DNA of 64,000 nt. Source: Treponema sp. OMZ 798 (GTDB lineage Bacteria > Spirochaetota > Spirochaetia > Treponematales > Treponemataceae). Below are positions 16,565 through 24,195 of the stretch, piece after piece. The stretch covers positions 2,480,001 through 2,544,000 of the forward strand of contig NZ_CP051305.1 of the NCBI RefSeq assembly GCF_024181385.1, in the 5' to 3' direction. The number at the start of each line of letters is the position of its first letter. The first letter of the stretch is position 1. Under the pieces are notes generated by a model. The model saw only the letters and a list, made by a program, of their open reading frames with translations. It was not told where the DNA came from and did no database searches. Both the position numbers and the translations under genes were made by a program.

Positions 16565-19248
16565 GCATTATCAGAGAATATACTTCAAATTATGTAAAAG
16601 CAAACAGAAAAAGCGGAGTCGCCTTATTTCTTTCTATCACGGCTGCCGTAGTTTTAATAAACGCTTACGTCTTTTTTGTTTACAGTATTCTAATGGATTC
16701 TTTTAAGGCAATAAAAAAGATAAACCATTGGGATGCTCAAACCTATGAGATTCCTATGGACAAGGCCGGCATAGTAGAGCAAAACCAAAATGTAAAATCC
16801 ATAAGCCTTGAAGAGCCGGCTTATTGCGGTAAATTAAAAGGCAACAATTCAGATAATTATATTTTTATCAGAAGCGGAGACAAAAGATTTTGGGATGAGT
16901 TTTCACCTGATGAATTTATAACGGAAGGAAGGCTTCCTCAAATCCCGAACGAAATAATTGTAAACAATCTCTTTTTAAGTCAAAATCCGAATCTCAAAAT
17001 AGGAGACACTATAAGGATGAGTTTGGGTAAAAGAATGTATAAGGACAATGAACTTTTAGCCTTTGATTCTCCCATAAGCGGCGAAGAATTTATCGAAGAA
17101 AAGGAAGTCTCTTTTAAAATATGCGGTTCTTTTTTAAACTTTCCCGGTATAAACCAAAGAGCATCAATGGGATTTTATCTTTTTAATCCGGCTTCATTAA
17201 AAAAAGATGCAAGAGTTTCTGTGAATATCTTTTTAACTTCAAAATTAAATGCCTATAAAAAATTATTTGAAATTACTGAAAGCTTAGGGTTTGATCGCAA
17301 CAAGGACGGAAGCTATAAAATTTTTATAAACACTCCGCTTTTGGATATGTACGGAATAAAAGATCCTTTACGCAAGGGACGATCCGAAATGGAAAGTTTA
17401 ATTTTAAAGTTTTTAATAGGACTCATTATTTTAACCCTTATCTTCGTTTATCTTATCTACAATATTTTTGAAGTATGGGCAGCAAAGAGAATTAAACAAA
17501 TAGCCATGTTAAAAAGCATAGGAGCCGATAAGGGACACATCTTTCATAGCATTTTATTGGAAGCTGTTCTTTTAAGTATTCCGCCTATCTTGACAGGTGT
17601 GTTTGCAGGTATAGGTTTTAATGTTTTTTTATTTAAACAAATTAATAGGATTGCAAATTCGGCTATGGCAGAAAACACCGATATTTTTTCGATGCCTCAA
17701 TACGAATTCGGCATCTTACCGGTTATTCTTGTTATACTATTTTCTTTTATAACGGTACTCATAGCTTCACTTATACCGGCTGCCAGACTTTCAAAAATAA
17801 ACATCATCGATTCTTTAAAAGGTAACATCGAAAAATCAAAAAAACATAAACGAAAAGTTTTTGCCGATGGAGCTTGGGAAAAAGAAAACCGTAAAAATAA
17901 TTTTAGAACCTTTAGAGGTACAAGCAATGCAATTTTTATTTCATACGTTTTACTCTTTACTTTATTGACCTTAATTACCGTAAATTTTATTCGGGAAGAT
18001 CATAAATATTATGAATCAAAGGATGAGATAAAGGTAGGTTATTGTTTGGTAAATGAAGATGAACAATTCAACTGCTCCGCTAAAAATATTTTTTATCCCA
18101 TTCAAAACTTGAAAGAATGTTTATCATCTTACTATTATGTATCTTTAGATTCGTGGTTCATCTGTTCCGATGAAAATGTTTCCGCTCAGTTTAAAGAAGA
18201 GTCTTGGTTTGAACAAAAACATCAGGGAAGATATTTTTGGAAGGAAGGTAAAAATAAAAAGCTTAATGCAAAGATCTACGGGCTTGATAATGAAACCTTT
18301 AAAAAAGTTTTAGCTTCTATAGGAGAAGACGAGGCTTCTTATTATGCGGAAGATTCTTATAAGGCAATTCTTGTAAACCGTGTGCAAAAAGATTGGCGTA
18401 TTCCATATAGGAATTCTCAATTTATTCCTCTCCTCGATTCAAATATAAAAGAAATAAATTGTTCCCTGCAAAAAAAATTAAAATCCTCTACGGAAGATGA
18501 AAAAAAGAATAGCTTCAAAACTCTCTTTCCAATTATTATCGGAAAAACTATAAACGATACCGATTTAATAGAAACAAAGGCTCCTCTATATTCCGTCCTT
18601 TTAATCTTGCCGATTGAAAAGGCTGAAAGGCTCCGCAATGCACAAATTGCTTTTGATAAGGAAAATGCAGAATTCTTCCGTGACGGACTTTTATATTCTC
18701 TCTTTTTAAAAACGGAAAAAGAAAGCATCGTTCCTTTACGGAAAACTATCGAGAATATAATGAAGCCGGCTCTCCGTGGAGAAAATATGTATTGGCAGTC
18801 AGACATATTTATCGAAAAACTTTCAGCCGAAAGCAGCAACAATTTTTTTAAAGCGGTTTTCTTTTCATTCCTATTATTGGTTCTTCTTGCAGGCTGCATA
18901 AACAGTTACTCTGCAATTATGCTTAATTTAAGAACGAGAAAAAATGAGTTTGCGCTTTTTAAATCCGTCGGCGCCGATTCAAACATAATCACAAATCTTT
19001 TTTATAAAGAGGCTGGCGGCTTTTTGATCAAGCCACTCCTAAAGGCAATCCCCTTCTTTTTGGCTTTTGCTGCAATTTTGATTATAAGATTTGATGAGGT
19101 CTTTGTTTTAAACTTTTTGCTTTCATTTAATTGGGGCTTTTTTATCTTCTACAGCTTCTGCTTAAGTGCCTCGATTATCAGCTCCTACTATTTCGGCAAA
19201 AAAGAAATAGAAGACGGAGGAATAATAAGCGGGATAGACGGATTTTAG
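16561..19248 (+). CDS. FtsX-like ABC transporter permease
   Basis: An 895-residue permease with an N-terminal helix (about 20-42), a large extracytoplasmic domain, a helix bundle around residues 275-410 with the FtsX-type motif IKQIAMLKSIGADKGHIF, a second long extracytoplasmic domain after a helix near 460, and a final bundle (about 760-890) containing NEFALFKSVGADSNII. The duplicated FtsX module is typical of large permeases paired with a LolD/BceA-type ATPase. With the upstream kinase and regulator it probably forms a self-regulated envelope-stress or antimicrobial-peptide resistance unit; that role is inference from gene order. Confidence 0.9.
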   Translation: MSIIREYTSNYVKANRKSGVALFLSITAAVVLINAYVFFVYSILMDSFKAIKKINHWDAQTYEIPMDKAGIVEQNQNVKSISLEEPAYCGKLKGNNSDNYIFIRSGDKRFWDEFSPDEFITEGRLPQIPNEIIVNNLFLSQNPNLKIGDTIRMSLGKRMYKDNELLAFDSPISGEEFIEEKEVSFKICGSFLNFPGINQRASMGFYLFNPASLKKDARVSVNIFLTSKLNAYKKLFEITESLGFDRNKDGSYKIFINTPLLDMYGIKDPLRKGRSEMESLILKFLIGLIILTLIFVYLIYNIFEVWAAKRIKQIAMLKSIGADKGHIFHSILLEAVLLSIPPILTGVFAGIGFNVFLFKQINRIANSAMAENTDIFSMPQYEFGILPVILVILFSFITVLIASLIPAARLSKINIIDSLKGNIEKSKKHKRKVFADGAWEKENRKNNFRTFRGTSNAIFISYVLLFTLLTLITVNFIREDHKYYESKDEIKVGYCLVNEDEQFNCSAKNIFYPIQNLKECLSSYYYVSLDSWFICSDENVSAQFKEESWFEQKHQGRYFWKEGKNKKLNAKIYGLDNETFKKVLASIGEDEASYYAEDSYKAILVNRVQKDWRIPYRNSQFIPLLDSNIKEINCSLQKKLKSSTEDEKKNSFKTLFPIIIGKTINDTDLIETKAPLYSVLLILPIEKAERLRNAQIAFDKENAEFFRDGLLYSLFLKTEKESIVPLRKTIENIMKPALRGENMYWQSDIFIEKLSAESSNNFFKAVFFSFLLLVLLAGCINSYSAIMLNLRTRKNEFALFKSVGADSNIITNLFYKEAGGFLIKPLLKAIPFFLAFAAILIIRFDEVFVLNFLLSFNWGFFIFYSFCLSASIISSYYFGKKEIEDGGIISGIDGF

Positions 19249-19260
19249 AAAACAAAAAAG

Positions 19261-19962
19261 TTAAGAATTAATACTTGTTAAGAATACACCAAGAACACTT
19301 AATGAATTACCTGCCATGTGAACAATAATTGCATATGCATTATTGTCATATTTTTCTTGGTAATAGCCGGCAACAATTCCAAGCATAGTTGTAAAAATAA
19401 CTGTTCGAAGTACAAAATTCCCGCTTACACCTGTTGTTATTAGAACTAAATGTCCCAGCCCAAATATAACAGCACTAATAAACACAGAAACACTGATATG
19501 CTGTTTGAATATTTTTATCCCTTTTGCTTTTAATGGTTTTAGCATGTTCAATAAAAAGCCACGAAACAACAATTCTTCTGAAATACTTGCATAGATAAAT
19601 ACAAAAACAAAAAGCTGCAATGCTGATGAATGTTTCATAAATGGATGTACCTCAATATTTTCTACAGATGTTTTTGCAACCGTAATAATTGTCATAATAG
19701 TATTAATGAATATTGTTGCCAAAAGCCCTATCAATATAGGTCTCCATATTGTTTTGAATTGTGGAATTTCAATTTTGTACCCTACATGATTTTTCAAACT
19801 GAAAATTGCAGTTAGTGAAAATAACAGCATAAGGGAGTGCGTAGCAAAAGAAGGAATAAAAAAATCATTATTTAATTGCAACTTACTTCCCAAAAATGTA
19901 GATACTAAAAATATTGTTATGGTAATTAAAATTCCATAAAACACTTGTTCTTTGTCTTTCAC
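19261..19962 (-). CDS. CPBP family intramembrane metalloprotease
   Basis: A 233-residue protein of about seven membrane helices with the family motifs SEELLFRGF (EExxxR), FGLGHL and a late NNAYAIIVHMAGNSL. Members include Rce1-like proteases and proteins linked to bacteriocin self-immunity. It starts with GTG (GAGG 8 nt upstream) overlapping the stop of the preceding small gene (ATGTGA). It converges on the large permease with a 12-bp gap. Its location next to an attC-like site suggests accessory, possibly cassette-borne, DNA. Confidence 0.88.
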   Translation of the reverse strand: MKDKEQVFYGILITITIFLVSTFLGSKLQLNNDFFIPSFATHSLMLLFSLTAIFSLKNHVGYKIEIPQFKTIWRPILIGLLATIFINTIMTIITVAKTSVENIEVHPFMKHSSALQLFVFVFIYASISEELLFRGFLLNMLKPLKAKGIKIFKQHISVSVFISAVIFGLGHLVLITTGVSGNFVLRTVIFTTMLGIVAGYYQEKYDNNAYAIIVHMAGNSLSVLGVFLTSINS

Positions 19963-20234
19963 ATTATAACCTCGACTTTACTATTATTTGATTGCAGCCA
20001 ATCTGTACTTATTCTAGTATTATTTGATTCAACCCAAACTCTACTTTTTATTCCATTTCTTTCATCATCAATACTTTTTAAAAATAATTCTCTAATTTCT
20101 TCCTTTTCACTTGGAAGTGTTATTTCCCATGGTGCATCAGTATTTCTCCAATCACCATTGTTTAGCCAATACCACTCAAAATCGTCCTTTTCTCTACTTA
20201 CTAAATTACACTTTTCTGAGCTAGCAATAACCAT
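19959..20234 (-). CDS. Small hypothetical protein
   Basis: A 91-residue soluble protein (MVIASSEKCNLVSREKDDFEWYWLNNGDWRN...), rich in Trp and acidic residues, with no family I recognise. I chose the ATG at 20234, preceded by AAGGAG about 11 nt away; an in-frame ATG at 20270 would extend into the attC-like site and has no ribosome site. It is translationally coupled to the CPBP protease. A regulator or partner of that protease is possible but unsupported. Confidence 0.6.
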   Translation of the reverse strand: MVIASSEKCNLVSREKDDFEWYWLNNGDWRNTDAPWEITLPSEKEEIRELFLKSIDDERNGIKSRVWVESNNTRISTDWLQSNNSKVEVIM

Positions 20235-20272
20235 ATTAAAAAGTACTCCTTTCCTTACTGTGCGCAACATCC

Positions 20273-20338
20273 GTCTACCATTCGCTTAACCTGCATTTGC
20301 GGCTCATCCTCAATGTCAGGTTGAAGCGGGTGTTATAC
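20273..20338 (-). other. Integron attC-like recombination site
   Basis: Read on the minus strand, the 66-bp site has R'' GTATAAC, a 5-nt spacer, L'' CTTCAACCTG, a central region, L' CAGGTTAAG, a 5-nt spacer and R' GGTAGAC. The two arms pair except for one extra C in L'', the extrahelical base that sets strand choice in true attC sites. R'' and R' each match 6/7 of RYYYAAC and GTTRRRY. The stop of the preceding gene lies 4 bp away, as is normal for a gene cassette. T. denticola is known to carry a chromosomal integron. No integrase gene is in this window. Confidence 0.75.
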
Positions 20339-20342
20339 ACTT

Positions 20343-20564
20343 TTATTTTCCTATACTTTGCGTATAAATTTTTGCATTATTAACAAAAGTTTCTAAATCC
20401 ATCTTGTCAAAATACTCTCTTTGCCATTTTGTATAGTCAAAACGTTCTCTTCGCACAGCAGCAATAAAATATTCTGCTTCAACGACTCCCATAGATTCTA
20501 CAAGACACTCCATGCCGCGAGAAAGGAGCTCTATTGTTGCCGGCGGTGTAATTATTTCAGTCAT
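20343..20564 (-). CDS. Putative antitoxin-like small protein of the PIN pair
   Basis: A 73-residue protein (MTEIITPPATIELLSRGMECLVESMGVVEAEYFIAAVRRERFDYTKW...), mainly helical, lying 34 bp after the PIN-domain gene. I prefer the ATG at 20564, with GGAGG 11 nt upstream; in-frame ATGs at 20573 and 20582 are possible. The pairing and size suggest an antitoxin, although it follows rather than precedes the toxin. No DNA-binding fold is obvious. It ends 4 bp from the attC-like site. Confidence 0.65.
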   Translation of the reverse strand: MTEIITPPATIELLSRGMECLVESMGVVEAEYFIAAVRRERFDYTKWQREYFDKMDLETFVNNAKIYTQSIGK

Positions 20565-20598
20565 AACCTTCATTACCTCCATTTAATAAATCTATGAA

Positions 20599-21012
20599 TT
20601 ATATCGGATCAAGCAATTTTAAAGTATCGCTTTTATATTTCAACATACGTTTATCTGTTGTCAAAAGGTAATCGCATTTCATCATTTCGGCACAAGCTAT
20701 ATGACAAGAATCCTTCATTTTCACTCCTGCTGCCATCACAATTTTTGCCTTTTCAATGACTTCTTCTGATTTTTCACTGCCTAGATAATCAGAAACATTA
20801 TCGTCTAAAAAGTTCTTTATAGCAATTTTTCTATCCATATAGGGATTACAAGAATTTTCATAGTCCAAAATAAACGAAGAAGCAAGTTCTAGACGTTTTT
20901 CTTTTATAAGCAATTGAACAAGCAACTTTGCCTGTGTTTCAAGTGAAATGGGCAGATAATTTTGGTCGTCATATGGTCTATTATAACAACAACTATCAAG
21001 ATAAACTTTCAT
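20599..21012 (-). CDS. PIN-domain protein (VapC-like nuclease)
   Basis: A 137-residue protein with PIN features: Asp6 in VYLDSCCYN, an acidic LDYEN near residue 50, Asp in KMKDSCHIACAEMM near residue 100 and LLTTDKR near 118. It probably cleaves RNA. The order toxin-then-partner is inverted relative to vapBC at 5.3-6.0 kb, and the sequence is unlike that VapC. A TATAAT on the minus strand ends about 9 nt before the ATG, and no Shine-Dalgarno is evident. Confidence 0.8.
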   Translation of the reverse strand: MKVYLDSCCYNRPYDDQNYLPISLETQAKLLVQLLIKEKRLELASSFILDYENSCNPYMDRKIAIKNFLDDNVSDYLGSEKSEEVIEKAKIVMAAGVKMKDSCHIACAEMMKCDYLLTTDKRMLKYKSDTLKLLDPI

Positions 21013-21156
21013 AAACTAATTATACCATATTTTGAATATTTTTGCACTATAGCAAATTGAAAATCATGAACAGCAAGCTTTTAAAACTGCTAATCCAATT
21101 CTAAATCAGATGCACTCTTAACACGCGCTATACCGCAAATCCCGCCAATCTTCAAC

Positions 21157-21990
21157 CTAAACTGCACCCGCCCTCTCAACATACTCACAAATTCCCTTTA
21201 CCCTTTCTTCCAAACCCCAGGGAGGATTTGTGATTAAAAGGCCTGAGCCTTGAAGGCCGTATTCGCTTTCAGTATCTACCTTACTTGAAAAATGCTTGAC
21301 CTCAAAATTCAACATCTTACCGTTTGCAGCTTTACCTATCCGGCTTTTTAAATTTGCACATACTTCGGTTTTGTGATTCAATATTGGATACCAAATTATA
21401 AAGATTCCTACAGGCCATTTTTTACATACCTTTTCAACAACTTCTGCAATCGCGGTATAGTCCGAATCGACTTCATAGCTGGGGTCAAAGAGGGCAAAGC
21501 CGCGGATAGGGAGAGGCGGGGTAAGGGCTCTAATCGCCTCATAGCAATCCCTTTTGTGCACATGAACATTTTCCGCATGTTTGTACAGCTCTTTTAATTT
21601 TTCGGCTTCGGCAGAATGTAAATCGCATAAGATTAAATTAGAATCTTTTTGTAAAAATGAGCGGATGATTTCGGGAGAGCCGGCATAAGAGGAATTTTCA
21701 TCATAGTTTTTTAAGCAAAAATCCAAATAGGACTTAAAGTCTTCAGGAATTGGAAGAGGCAGTTTTTCTTTTTTGTATAAATTCAAAAGACGGATTATCC
21801 CTTCTTCCGCTTCGCCGGTTTTTAAACTCCACCCGCTTAAAAGATTATAGGAAGCACTCCCTGCATTTAAATCGAAAGCCGTAAAAGGTTTTTGCTTTTG
21901 AGTATAAAGTTTTAAAAAAGAAAAGAGAACCGAGTGCTTAAAAACATCGGCCTGATTCCCTGCATGAAACCCATGACGATAACTCAGCAA
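21157..21990 (-). CDS. rlmJ: 23S rRNA (adenine-2030-N6)-methyltransferase
   Basis: A 277-residue protein of the RlmJ family (formerly YhiR/ComJ), opening with the characteristic LSYRHGFHAGNQADVFKHSV. The SAM-binding and catalytic parts are visible as TAFDLNAGSASY and ALFDPSYEVDSDY, the latter replacing the usual DPPY with DPSY. The end carries GSGLLITNPPWGLEE. It starts with TTG, 3 bp after the MATE gene, and is last in the gyrA operon. It methylates A2030 of 23S rRNA. Confidence 0.9.
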   Translation of the reverse strand: MLSYRHGFHAGNQADVFKHSVLFSFLKLYTQKQKPFTAFDLNAGSASYNLLSGWSLKTGEAEEGIIRLLNLYKKEKLPLPIPEDFKSYLDFCLKNYDENSSYAGSPEIIRSFLQKDSNLILCDLHSAEAEKLKELYKHAENVHVHKRDCYEAIRALTPPLPIRGFALFDPSYEVDSDYTAIAEVVEKVCKKWPVGIFIIWYPILNHKTEVCANLKSRIGKAANGKMLNFEVKHFSSKVDTESEYGLQGSGLLITNPPWGLEERVKGICEYVERAGAV

Positions 21991-21993
21991 ATT

Positions 21994-23397
21994 TTACACC
22001 CTCTTATTACACCACAGCCCTTTGCGGTAGTGATATAAAATAACCGTAAACTCGGCCAGCTCCGAAAAAATATATGAGGTCCAAACGGCAAATAAGGGCA
22101 GGTGTAAAATATTTACAACCAAAAATAAAAACGGAATCTGAACGAACCAGCGGGATCCCAAGGTAGAATAAAGCATCGGCCGAGTATGTCCTGAACCCGA
22201 AAAAACCACGGCAAGCCCCAGCCCTGCAGATAAAATTATAAAGGACGGATAAAATATACGGAGCATCACACTTCCCTGCAAAAGCATTGCCGGATCATTC
22301 GGAAAGAAAAACCTTAAAAAAGTTTGAGGCGTTCCCATAATTATGACTGCAAAAATTCCTACAACAGAGGCCGACATAAAAGCGTTTATCTTAGAAGTGA
22401 GTTTTGCTTCCTTAACATTATCCCGTCCGAGGCTTTGGCCCACCAAAGTTGCTCCGCCCATATTAAATCCGAAAATCGGCATAAAGGCAAACTGAGAAAG
22501 CTTTCCTCCTACACCGGCAATAGCAACAGCATCAGCTCCATAAACAGTAACAAACTTCATAATCGTTACTTGAGCAAAGGTGCGTACAAGGGAATTAATA
22601 CCTGAAGGAAGACCTATGAGTAAAAGATCTAAGTCTATCTTTTTATCGAGTCTAAAAAGTCCCTTAAAACTGATCTTAATCTTTCTTTTTCCGCTAATAA
22701 GAATTAAAAAGCCGTATAAAAAACTTATAGTTCGGGCTGTGACTGTTGCAAGAGCCGCTCCAAAGACTCCCATTCCTAAGCCCGGGATACTTGTTCCGGG
22801 AACTATATCGAACATAAAAAGAGGATCTAAGACCAAGTTTATGATAGTGGATATTATCATAATATGAAGAGGAGTTTTTGCATCCCCTGTACATCTAAAA
22901 ATCGTATTTACGGAATATGAAGAAAACATAACGGGAATAAAAAATATCCTAAGCCAGCCGTATTCTAAAGCAGAATTTAAAACCTCCTGATCCGGAAGAA
23001 AAAACCACAAAATCGGTTTTAAAAAAAGAGCTAAAAGAATGCCCGATATTACGGCAAGCACAACCTTAAAACTGATAGTCTGCTCTGCAATGCGCTGAGT
23101 TTTCTCCATATCGCCCCGCCCGTAATTTTGAGCAATCATCGAAACGGAACTTGCACCGGCGACCTCGTTTAAAATAGTAAAAAGCATATATATGGAAGAA
23201 AAGAGGGTAACACCCGAAAGGGCTGTTTTCGATATCTGCCCTACCCAAACCATATCTACAATGTCATAAAAGTTTTGCAAGCCTGCGGAAATCATAGTAG
23301 GATAGGCCAGCTTCCATAACTTATTTGATATTTTCTTTGGTTTTAATTGCAGATCAGTTTCATCACAAACGCACTTCGAGCCGGATAGATTCTCCAT
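21994..23397 (-). CDS. MATE family efflux transporter
   Basis: A 467-residue antiporter with twelve predicted membrane helices. It opens with KISNKLWKLAYPTMISAGLQNFYDIVDMVWVGQISKTALSGV, a strong MATE signature, and has the matching second-half motif GFNMGGATLVGQSLGRDNVKEA. It would export cationic drugs or metabolites using Na+ or H+. AGGAG lies about 11 nt before the ATG. It is third in the gyrA-ktrA-MATE-rlmJ run. Substrate not inferable. Confidence 0.92.
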   Translation of the reverse strand: MENLSGSKCVCDETDLQLKPKKISNKLWKLAYPTMISAGLQNFYDIVDMVWVGQISKTALSGVTLFSSIYMLFTILNEVAGASSVSMIAQNYGRGDMEKTQRIAEQTISFKVVLAVISGILLALFLKPILWFFLPDQEVLNSALEYGWLRIFFIPVMFSSYSVNTIFRCTGDAKTPLHIMIISTIINLVLDPLFMFDIVPGTSIPGLGMGVFGAALATVTARTISFLYGFLILISGKRKIKISFKGLFRLDKKIDLDLLLIGLPSGINSLVRTFAQVTIMKFVTVYGADAVAIAGVGGKLSQFAFMPIFGFNMGGATLVGQSLGRDNVKEAKLTSKINAFMSASVVGIFAVIIMGTPQTFLRFFFPNDPAMLLQGSVMLRIFYPSFIILSAGLGLAVVFSGSGHTRPMLYSTLGSRWFVQIPFLFLVVNILHLPLFAVWTSYIFSELAEFTVILYHYRKGLWCNKRV

Positions 23398-23448
23398 AAC
23401 AGCACACTCTCCTTTAGGCTTTTAAATCGGCAATCTCCCAATTGTCAA

Positions 23449-24186
23449 TTATAATTTTTTTGAAGAAAAAAGATTTTTAAAGATTGACGGCTTTATCTCT
23501 CCATCTTTTTTTGAATTATTTTTTAAGCTTATCTTTCCGCCTGAAAAGTTATAGATGTGCTCTTCGGAGGCAACAACCAAAAGAACATCATCTTCTTCAA
23601 ACTTATACTCGGGGTCATCCATAAAAATAAAGTCTTCACTTTCTTTTTTTCGGCGGGCAATAATGTTTACCCCCATGTCTTTTCGGATATTTGATTCTGC
23701 AAGGCTTTTACCGACATATCGTGCTTCCACTCCGACTTCTGCAAGAGCAAGATTTTTTGAAATAGGCATAAATTTAAGAAGGAGGTCTGCGGCTAAAATA
23801 GGAGTTGTTCTTTTTGCGGCCTCACTGTCGGGATAAATTACTCTGGTAGCTCCGACGGTTTTTAAAAGCCTTCCGTGTTCATCGGATTGGGCTCGCACCA
23901 CAATGTTTGAAATGCCGAGAGTTTTTAAAATTGTCGTGCTGATTACGGAAAGCTCCACCTTGCGGCTAAAGTCTACGATTACGGTATCCACCTTAGAAGG
24001 CAAGATTTTACGCACCGAAAGCTCGCTTATTTCTTCTATCACAACTGCCGAAGAGGCCTTAGGTTTATACATTTCGATCAGTTCTTTGTTTTGGTCGATG
24101 ATGATAACTTCGGCACCGATTTTGATAAGTTCATCGAGCATCCGTACACCGAAGGTTCCCAAGCCCATAATCGCAAATTTTTTCAT
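23449..24186 (-). CDS. TrkA/KtrA-like potassium channel regulatory subunit
   Basis: A 245-residue protein with an N-terminal RCK domain (Rossmann motif GLGTFGVRMLDEL, dinucleotide-binding Asp in IIIDQN) and a C-terminal RCK_C/TrkA-C domain (residues about 140-215). It gates KtrB/TrkH-type channels according to bound nucleotide. It lies 9 bp downstream of gyrA and has no adjacent channel gene. A second such protein, with a channel, is encoded at 50.8 kb, so this one may serve that channel or another. Confidence 0.9.
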   Translation of the reverse strand: MKKFAIMGLGTFGVRMLDELIKIGAEVIIIDQNKELIEMYKPKASSAVVIEEISELSVRKILPSKVDTVIVDFSRKVELSVISTTILKTLGISNIVVRAQSDEHGRLLKTVGATRVIYPDSEAAKRTTPILAADLLLKFMPISKNLALAEVGVEARYVGKSLAESNIRKDMGVNIIARRKKESEDFIFMDDPEYKFEEDDVLLVVASEEHIYNFSGGKISLKNNSKKDGEIKPSIFKNLFSSKKL

Positions 24187-24195
24187 AATTTTCCC

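Noticed and set aside
21115-21160. Second attC-like candidate after rlmJ
   Set aside because: Words such as CTTCAACCT resemble an attC arm, but no paired arm, spacer or R boxes are found.
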